Source of the DNA: CAYYVJ01 sp964475115 | GTDB lineage: Bacteria; Bacillota; Clostridia; Lachnospirales; Lachnospiraceae | DNA length: 39,091 nt | NCBI GenBank assembly: GCA_964475115.1 | Contig: CAYYVJ010000009.1 | Coordinates: 1-39,091 of the forward strand | Direction of reading: 5' to 3' | In this document: positions 33,325 through 39,091 of the stretch, piece by piece | How the letters are laid out: each line of letters starts with the position of its first letter | How positions within the stretch are numbered: position 1 is the first letter of the stretch | Program-made: the position numbers and the translations under genes | Notes under the pieces: generated by a model | What the model was told of the DNA's origin: nothing | Databases searched by the model: none | The model's input: only the letters and a program-made list of their open reading frames with translations

Positions 33325-34998
33325 ATGAAAAAGATACTTTCGATTTTGTCAGTATGTGTAATGTTAACAGCAGCTTTTACAGCATGTGGCAACAAGGGTA
33401 ATTCTTCTGAAACTCAAACCACAACTAAGGCTGCAAGTGGTACAGAGACTACAGTTGCTGAAACGGAAAAAGCAGAAATTGTAGACGGTAAATTTGTGGA
33501 GACAAGAAAAATTACAGTAGAGATATTTGACCGTGGTAATGATGGTGGATCCACTCCAGAAGACAATTTCTACACAGATTACATCAAAGAGGGAATGCTT
33601 CGTGATCACAATGTAGAGGTTACTTTTGTGCCTGTACCACGTTGGACTGAAGTTGAACAACTTAATAACCTACTTGCAGCGGGAGATGCACCGGATATCT
33701 GTGTTACTTATGATTATCCAACCATTCAAACTTATGCAAATATGGGTGGTGTAACAGATCTAAGTACTTATGTAGACGAAAATAAGGATATACTTCCAAA
33801 CTTATGGGATTGGTTAACTGAAACAAATATTTATTGGGATAAAGATCCTGAAGATGGTACGATTTGGGCTCTTGAGGCTCGACTAGCAAATTCAGCACGT
33901 ATTAACACTTTTGTACGTGAAGATTGGTTGAAAAAATTAAATATTGCTGAGCCAACAACTCTTGAAGAATTTGAAGCGATGCTACAAGCATTTCAAGATA
34001 ATGCAGAACTTCTTCTTGGAGCAGATGCAGATAAAATGGTTCCATTTTCTATAAGCTTTGACGTAGGTTGGAGAGCAGATCATTTATTAGCTTCTTTTGT
34101 TCCTGATGCACTTACTGATAAAGAGCATTACACTCTTGGATTTGATGATAGAAAATTATTATTTCCTGGATACAAAGAAGGAATTAAAAAATTAAATGAG
34201 TGGTATAATGAAGGACTAATTTGGAAAGATTTTGCACTTTATGGTTCTGGTGATACGACAGAAGACAATATGATGAAATCTGGTTTTGTTGGTGCTTTTA
34301 TGCATAACTGGGATTATCCTTATCGTAATGGCGAAGATAGTATTAGTAACAACTTAAAGAGATTGGTTGGAGAAGATGCAGAATACATAGCAGTTATGCC
34401 TTTTAAGAATGACGCAGGTACATATAAGAAGTTCTTACCAGGTCCTATTGACCGTAAAGTTTTCTTCCCAGCTACTAATGAGGAACCTCTTGCTTCTTTA
34501 TTATATCTAGATTGGGTTAGTAAACTAGAAAACCGTATGTTCTTACAGATTGGTGAAGAGGGAGTTACTCATGAAAAAATGCCAGATGGTGCTATAAAGA
34601 CAATAGCTGCATCAGGAGAAAAAATCATGAACTCTCCAAGTAATATTGACTATACAATAACGATTAATGGTCTAAACCTAGGCGATCCAGAATTAACTGT
34701 AAAATCTATGGCTCTTAGCTATGTAGGCGTGGATGCAAAATATATTGAACAGGCCTATGAATACAGTCTTAAAGATGGTAGATTTGGTACAAATGTTAAT
34801 GTTGGAGAAATCACTTCTGAATCAGGCATGGGACCTGCACTTAGTGAAAAACGTAACGTATTGTTAACTCAATCTTTAGTTGTACCTGTGGATCAATTTG
34901 ACTCTGTGTTTGATGGTGGATTAAAGGATTACCTAAACTCCGGTGGGCAGGCGATTATTGATGAACGTATAGCAGCTTGGGAAAAGACATTTGAATAA
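33325..34998 (+). CDS. ABC transporter extracellular solute-binding lipoprotein, LplA type
   Basis: 557 residues. The signal peptide ends with lipobox AFTAC (C21), followed by a Thr/Ser/Glu-rich linker (about 22-50) that tethers the protein to the membrane. The body is a family-1 solute-binding fold of the long LplA/YtcQ type (about 55-557), including WTEVEQLNNLLAAGDAPDI and, near the end, TLEEFEAML-type segments. It delivers oligosaccharides to the two permeases. AAAGGAGG precedes the ATG. The terminator directly after the stop closes the three-gene operon. Confidence 0.93.
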   Translation: MKKILSILSVCVMLTAAFTACGNKGNSSETQTTTKAASGTETTVAETEKAEIVDGKFVETRKITVEIFDRGNDGGSTPEDNFYTDYIKEGMLRDHNVEVTFVPVPRWTEVEQLNNLLAAGDAPDICVTYDYPTIQTYANMGGVTDLSTYVDENKDILPNLWDWLTETNIYWDKDPEDGTIWALEARLANSARINTFVREDWLKKLNIAEPTTLEEFEAMLQAFQDNAELLLGADADKMVPFSISFDVGWRADHLLASFVPDALTDKEHYTLGFDDRKLLFPGYKEGIKKLNEWYNEGLIWKDFALYGSGDTTEDNMMKSGFVGAFMHNWDYPYRNGEDSISNNLKRLVGEDAEYIAVMPFKNDAGTYKKFLPGPIDRKVFFPATNEEPLASLLYLDWVSKLENRMFLQIGEEGVTHEKMPDGAIKTIAASGEKIMNSPSNIDYTITINGLNLGDPELTVKSMALSYVGVDAKYIEQAYEYSLKDGRFGTNVNVGEITSESGMGPALSEKRNVLLTQSLVVPVDQFDSVFDGGLKDYLNSGGQAIIDERIAAWEKTFE

Positions 34999-35015
34999 TT
35001 AGATTTTTCAAGAAA

Positions 35016-35050
35016 AAAAGGGATTCCTATGGGGGGAATCCCTTTTTTTT
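35016..35050 (+). terminator. Rho-independent terminator of the ABC importer operon
   Basis: AAAAGGGATTCC (35016-35027) pairs with GGAATCCCTTTT (35035-35046), with a run of T following. Confidence 0.95.
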
Positions 35051-35115
35051 TACATAAGAATTTACAAACCTATTACAATTTGTTAAAATATAAACAAAAT
35101 GGACTGGAGGGGAAT

Positions 35116-35535
35116 ATGAAAGAAATTAATCTGTTGGTAAAACGATATTGGTTTGCAGCTTTTTTATCTATAATTTCTATCATATTTGTTGACTATGTAT
35201 TTGCTACAGTATGTTATGTTACCCTGCTTTTTGGAGTCCCTTGTCCTTTTTGTGGAATAATTAGAGCTACAAAATTAATGTTAACAGGACATTTTATAGA
35301 GTCCTTTCAAATGCACCCATTACTTATTTTTGTCATAATTGGAATCATTTTATATATACTTTTAAAAGGTAAATCAATAAAGTATAGAAAAATTATGGTA
35401 TATTATGGTATAATAGTATTGATAATATTTATCTTGTTTTATATTTATCGTATGAAAATGTATTATCCCAATGTTGAGCCTATGGTTTATAAGAAGGAAA
35501 ATATCTTGAGTTGGATAATAAATATGAGGGATTAA
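35116..35535 (+). CDS. DUF2752 membrane protein
   Basis: 139 residues from the ATG at 35116, which follows TGGAGGGG; an earlier in-frame ATG lies inside the preceding terminator. Three or four membrane segments are visible. The DUF2752 signature is present as CPFCGIIRATKLMLTGHFIESFQMHPL (Cys-Pro-x-Cys-Gly, then Arg and His-Pro). Function is unknown; the two Cys suggest metal or redox chemistry. The gene is followed by a second small membrane protein after 69 bases, a pairing that I recall from other Clostridia. Confidence 0.88.
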   Translation: MKEINLLVKRYWFAAFLSIISIIFVDYVFATVCYVTLLFGVPCPFCGIIRATKLMLTGHFIESFQMHPLLIFVIIGIILYILLKGKSIKYRKIMVYYGIIVLIIFILFYIYRMKMYYPNVEPMVYKKENILSWIINMRD

Positions 35536-35604
35536 AGGGGAATTGATATTTCTGTCAATAGCATTGACATAGATATAAATAATTTTATACAGGGGGAAAT
35601 GAAA

Positions 35605-35958
35605 ATGGATAATAATAACTTCGAGCAAGAAAAAAAGACAGAAGAAATCCAGCAAAACAACAATCAACAAGGCTATAACCAGCCAAATTACAATCAACCT
35701 AATTATGGTGGACCGAATTTAGAACCAGCAATGACATTGGGTGATTGGCTTATTACACTTCTTGTTTTATCAATTCCATGCGTTAACATTATAATGTTTT
35801 TTGTGTGGGGATTTGGTAGTGGAGGAAATACTAGTAGAAAGAATTACTGTCGTGCAGCATTAGTATTTGCCTTAATTGGTATTGTGATAAGTGTAATCTT
35901 TAGTTCAGCGATTGCCGCACTTATGGTCAGCCTGATAAACAGTGGAATGTATTATTAA
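35605..35958 (+). CDS. Small membrane protein with Asn/Gln-rich N-terminus
   Basis: 117 residues. The first 40 are polar and repetitive (NQPNYNQPNYGGPN) and rich in Asn and Gln. Two membrane segments follow (about 45-70 and 88-112), separated by a basic loop WGFGSGGNTSRKNYCRAAL. This is a known type of small Firmicute protein of unknown role, often near DUF2752 genes. The ATG at 35605 lies eight bases after GGGGG; one at 35599 is too close. Terminated by a strong hairpin. Confidence 0.8.
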   Translation: MDNNNFEQEKKTEEIQQNNNQQGYNQPNYNQPNYGGPNLEPAMTLGDWLITLLVLSIPCVNIIMFFVWGFGSGGNTSRKNYCRAALVFALIGIVISVIFSSAIAALMVSLINSGMYY

Positions 35959-35977
35959 GAAAACATGAATGTTGAAG

Positions 35978-36002
35978 AAAAAGCGCCTTAGGCGCTTTTT
36001 TG
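35978..36002 (+). terminator. Rho-independent terminator
   Basis: AAAAAGCGCC (35978-35987) pairs with GGCGCTTTTT (35991-36000) over a three-base loop. Confidence 0.95.
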
Positions 36003-36129
36003 CTTTATAGGAGATCTATCCGGATAAGGAAAAGCATTTTTTATTAATAAGAAGATAGTTTTATGAAATGAAAGGATTCTATATTAATAGTATAGTTAAA
36101 GTAAATTATATTAAGGAGGTTAGTTTGTT

Positions 36130-38790
36130 ATGCTCTACTCATTAGATGGAAATTGGCAAGTGGAATTAGAAGATGGAACGGAATATCAGATGATTTTACC
36201 TGGTACTTTGGATGAGAATAGAATTGGTTATAAAGATTTATCAAAAGAAGAGTCAGTAATATCTACAAGATTTACAAGAAAATATACTTATGAAGGAGTA
36301 GCAAAAATTAGTCGTAAAATAACTTACATTCCAGAGAAAGGAAAGCGTGTCTTTTTAGAAGTAGAGAGGGCTAGGTGTCTTACACTGTTTATTGATGGTA
36401 GGAAAGTTCCTTTTTTTAGAGAAGCATCTATTAGTACTCCTTATATATTTGAGGTTACTGATTTGTTGACAGGAGATAATAAACTGACTCTTGTATCAGA
36501 TAATAGTTATATAGGTCTTTCACATGACGCTATCGTATATTCGTCTGCGGCAACAGATGAAACACAGACTAACTGGAATGGTCTGCTTGGTTTTATTAGG
36601 CTAAGAATGGAAAATGAGAATTTTATTTCAAATATAAGGGTATATCCAAAGGAACAACTGCTTACAGTACAAGTTGAAATTTCGTCAGAACGTTCTTATA
36701 AGGGGATAGTTACGGTTAGATCAGAAGCGCTAAAGGAACAATCGGTATCAAAAGAAATTTCTTTTTCAAAAGGAATTCATACAGTTGTATTTGAAGATTT
36801 GAGTATACAAGATGATGTGAAGTTGTGGGATGAATACGAAGGGAATTTATATCAGTTATCGGCAGAAGTGGATGGGAAACATGAGGAAAAGACAGTACGT
36901 TTCGGTGTGAGAGACTTTGGAGATAATGGGAATGGAAAACTTGCCTTGAATGGTCGCACTCTTTTTTTGAGAAGTGAAGCAAACTGCGCGGAGTTCCCAG
37001 AAACGGGCTATTGCCCCATGACGGTAAAAGAATGGATTACTATTTTAAATGCATATAAGTCTTATGGGGTTAATCTTATGCGTTTTCATTCTCATTGTCC
37101 GCCGGAAGTAGCTTTTACTGCAGCTGATGAATTGGGAATGTTAATGCAGCCAGAGTTATCTCATTGGAATCCAAAAGATGCATTTGAGTCAGATGAAAGT
37201 TATTTCTATTATAGGAAGGAGTTAGAGCAGATTATTTTGTTGCTAGCCAACCATCCTTCTTTTGTGATGTTAACTTTTGGGAATGAGCTTAATTCAAGTG
37301 AAAAGGGACATAAGCGTATGGAGCAGCTACTAGATTTCGCCCACTCCTTAGATGATACAAGATTGTATGCGGAAGGTTCAAATGTACACTATGGAGGAGT
37401 GAAATTTAAAGAGAACAGCGATTTTGGAACATTAGCAAGATATTTTTCGGATGATTTGCGTGGCACTTTTTCAGCTGATGCTGATAAAAAGCAAGGACTA
37501 GAAGGATACATTAATAATCAGTATCCTAATGCCCAGACCAATTATGAGAATACTATGAAAATAATTCGTGAATCCTATCAAAAACCGGTGTTTAGTTTTG
37601 AGGTCGGACAATTTGAGCTACTTCCTGATTTTGATGAGTTAGATGAATTTCATGGGATTTCAGATCCTGTCAATTTTAGGCTAATACAGGAAAAAGTCGA
37701 GAGTCTTGGATTAACAAAGGTTTGGAAAAAGTATGTGGAAGCAACAGGTGAACTAGCTCGTATTGGATACCGTGAAGAAATTGAGGCAGCTATGCGTACA
37801 GAAAGCCTGTCTGGAATATCTTTGTTAGGGTTACAAGATTTTCCTGGTCAAGGAACAGCATTAGTGGGAATGATGAACTCTCATTTACAGCCAAAACCAT
37901 TTAACTTTGCAAAACCAGAGGCATTTCAAAGCTTTTTCAGAGAACAATTACCACTTGTATTATTACCTAAATATACATACGAAACAAGTGAAACCCTTGT
38001 GTCAGATGTTAAAATCGCTAATTATGGAAAAGAAGATATTAGTGGAGAATTTAGTTATGGACTAAAGAGTGAAACAATAGATATAAAGGGTGAATTGCCT
38101 AAAAAACATTGTCCAAAGGGACAACTTACCTTGTTAGGAACCATAAAAATACCACTAGATGCCATAAAGAAATCAACAAAGTTAGATTTAAGAGTAAATC
38201 TTGGTGAAATATCAAATACATATCCGATTTGGGTATATCCAGAAGTTAAACCGATATGTCCAGAATCGGTCTATGAAACAAAAAGATTAGATAAAAAAGC
38301 AAAAGAAATTTTGGAGGCAGGGGGAAAAGTGTATTTATCACCTGATTCCACAAAAGCAAATTTACCAATGTCTATTCAAGCGCAATTTACTACAGATTTT
38401 TGGTCTGTTGGAACATTTAAGGTTCAAGAAGGTGGAATGGGCCAGTTAATAGATGATTCTCACCCGATTTTTAAAGATTTTCCCACAAAAACCTATACAG
38501 ATTGGAATTGGTGGCCAATGGCAAATCAAAGGGCAATTATTTTACCAGAAGCATATAAGGCGATTATTACGGAAATGGATAGTTATGCTTTTATGAGGCC
38601 AATGGTACAGTTGCTAGAATGTCGCATTGGTAAAGGAAAATTAATATTGTCTTCTATGGGATTACAGAATTTGCAACAGTATCCAGAAGCTCGTACATTA
38701 TTAAATTCTATATATGGGTATATGGATACAGATGATTTTGAACCAAAAGAGGAAATTCCTTTAGAAACGATTTGTTCACTGGTAAAATAG
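36130..38790 (+). CDS. Glycoside hydrolase family 2 enzyme, second copy type
   Basis: 886 residues, no signal peptide, so cytoplasmic. It has a short sugar-binding domain (about 1-150, beginning SLDGNWQVELEDG), an Ig-like domain (165-265), a TIM barrel (about 270-600) and C-terminal beta domains. The GH2 loop NLMRFHSHCPPEVAFTAADE is clear, the acid/base is E386 (FGNELNS) and the nucleophile E491 (FSFEVGQFE). The barrel differs much from the 1147-residue GH2 enzyme in this locus, so the bond specificity is probably different. AAGGAGG precedes the ATG. A 10-bp palindrome TATCCGGATA (36017-36026) lies in the upstream region. Confidence 0.88.
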   Translation: MLYSLDGNWQVELEDGTEYQMILPGTLDENRIGYKDLSKEESVISTRFTRKYTYEGVAKISRKITYIPEKGKRVFLEVERARCLTLFIDGRKVPFFREASISTPYIFEVTDLLTGDNKLTLVSDNSYIGLSHDAIVYSSAATDETQTNWNGLLGFIRLRMENENFISNIRVYPKEQLLTVQVEISSERSYKGIVTVRSEALKEQSVSKEISFSKGIHTVVFEDLSIQDDVKLWDEYEGNLYQLSAEVDGKHEEKTVRFGVRDFGDNGNGKLALNGRTLFLRSEANCAEFPETGYCPMTVKEWITILNAYKSYGVNLMRFHSHCPPEVAFTAADELGMLMQPELSHWNPKDAFESDESYFYYRKELEQIILLLANHPSFVMLTFGNELNSSEKGHKRMEQLLDFAHSLDDTRLYAEGSNVHYGGVKFKENSDFGTLARYFSDDLRGTFSADADKKQGLEGYINNQYPNAQTNYENTMKIIRESYQKPVFSFEVGQFELLPDFDELDEFHGISDPVNFRLIQEKVESLGLTKVWKKYVEATGELARIGYREEIEAAMRTESLSGISLLGLQDFPGQGTALVGMMNSHLQPKPFNFAKPEAFQSFFREQLPLVLLPKYTYETSETLVSDVKIANYGKEDISGEFSYGLKSETIDIKGELPKKHCPKGQLTLLGTIKIPLDAIKKSTKLDLRVNLGEISNTYPIWVYPEVKPICPESVYETKRLDKKAKEILEAGGKVYLSPDSTKANLPMSIQAQFTTDFWSVGTFKVQEGGMGQLIDDSHPIFKDFPTKTYTDWNWWPMANQRAIILPEAYKAIITEMDSYAFMRPMVQLLECRIGKGKLILSSMGLQNLQQYPEARTLLNSIYGYMDTDDFEPKEEIPLETICSLVK

Positions 38791-38833
38791 GCTGTGTAAA
38801 TGGACATTGTCCCATGGATATGTTAGAATTTTT

Positions 38834-38850
38834 GTAAATAATTGATTTAC
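38834..38850. repeat. Inverted repeat before the last gene
   Basis: GTAAAT (38834-38839), five bases, ATTTAC (38845-38850). It may be an operator for the AraC-type gene that follows, but it is short and A+T-rich. Confidence 0.3.
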
Positions 38851-38882
38851 TAGATGATGATATTGATGTGGGAGGATTGACC

Positions 38883-39091
38883 ATGAAACACGATGATGAA
38901 TGGATATCAAGTGATTCTGAATATTTTGTATATACACCTAGTGCAACTGCCTTAGCAACATTTTTTTATCCAATAAGTGTAGGATGTTTTTATGTTTTAC
39001 CTGGATATAATGTAAATAGAATTAATTATGGAACCTATTTGCTGATGTATGTGGAGTCAGGGCAACTTACTATAGAATTTGAAAATAAGAA
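38883..39091 (+). CDS. AraC-type regulator, N-terminal part (continues beyond window)
   Basis: An ATG with GGGAGG (38870-38875) in front opens a frame that stays open to the window edge (69 codons). The sequence includes SATALATFFYPISVGCFYVLPGY and YGTYLLMYVESGQLTIEF, the latter typical of the cupin domain of AraC-family sugar regulators. The DNA-binding domain would be outside the window. It probably controls the neighbouring GH2 gene. Confidence 0.65.
   Translation, partial: MKHDDEWISSDSEYFVYTPSATALATFFYPISVGCFYVLPGYNVNRINYGTYLLMYVESGQLTIEFENK

Noticed and set aside
35029..35115. Longer start for the DUF2752 protein
   Set aside because: The extension is encoded by the terminator of the ABC operon and has no ribosome site; the ATG at 35116 follows TGGAGGGG.
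1..39091. CRISPR arrays, tRNA or rRNA genes, insertion sequences, prophage genes
   Set aside because: Both strands were looked over by eye and none was recognised. There are no transposase or integrase frames and no regularly spaced repeats.

Overview
The window is AT-rich (low-GC) DNA with strong AGGAGG ribosome binding sites, TTGACA/TATAAT promoters, hairpin-plus-U terminators and many carbohydrate-active enzymes. The PurA, PurB and GdhA sequences look like those of anaerobic, plant-polysaccharide-using Clostridia. The best guess is the family Lachnospiraceae (Lachnoclostridium-like). This is inferred from remembered family sequences, not from a search. A run of 100 N at 25462-25561 shows that the sequence is a draft scaffold.

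Layout. 1-1200: the 3' end of a large Ig-domain protein, convergent with a flavin-reductase-like gene. 1260-7051: a two-component and alpha-galactoside block made of a response regulator, a sensor kinase cut off after its sensor region, a GPH sugar transporter lacking its N-terminus, a GH36 alpha-galactosidase and an EamA transporter. The kinase and transporter are joined at about 2834-2851, so DNA has been deleted or misassembled there. 7085-8628: cupin, O6-alkylguanine methyltransferase and a DsbA-family oxidoreductase.

8690-19271 is a nitrogen/purine region. gdhA has a consensus promoter and a structured leader. It is followed by the tightly packed genes purB-purA-glmS-glutamine synthetase homologue-ANTAR regulator, then hisH-hisF and purC. 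The genes handle glutamine, glutamate, ammonia, AICAR and aspartate-derived nitrogen. Two enzymes are non-canonical: the glutamine synthetase homologue has lost metal ligands and its catalytic Glu loop, and HisF has Gln at the position of catalytic Asp130.

19313-25425: pirin, a 33-residue Lys-rich protein, divergent nagA/nagB for amino-sugar catabolism, a decayed CBM9-like gene plus another gene remnant, a DUF1576 membrane protein that seems to have lost its ATG start, and pgeF. After the gap comes a zinc-uptake lipoprotein gene with a perfect promoter overlapped by a long Fur/Zur-like palindrome.

26571-39091 is a glycan-utilisation locus. It holds an intracellular GH2 enzyme, an AraC regulator, a divergent LplB/YtcP/LplA-type ABC importer, two small membrane proteins, a second intracellular GH2 enzyme and the start of another AraC-type regulator. 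Oligosaccharides are probably imported by the ABC system and cut in the cytoplasm; the substrate cannot be read from the sequence.
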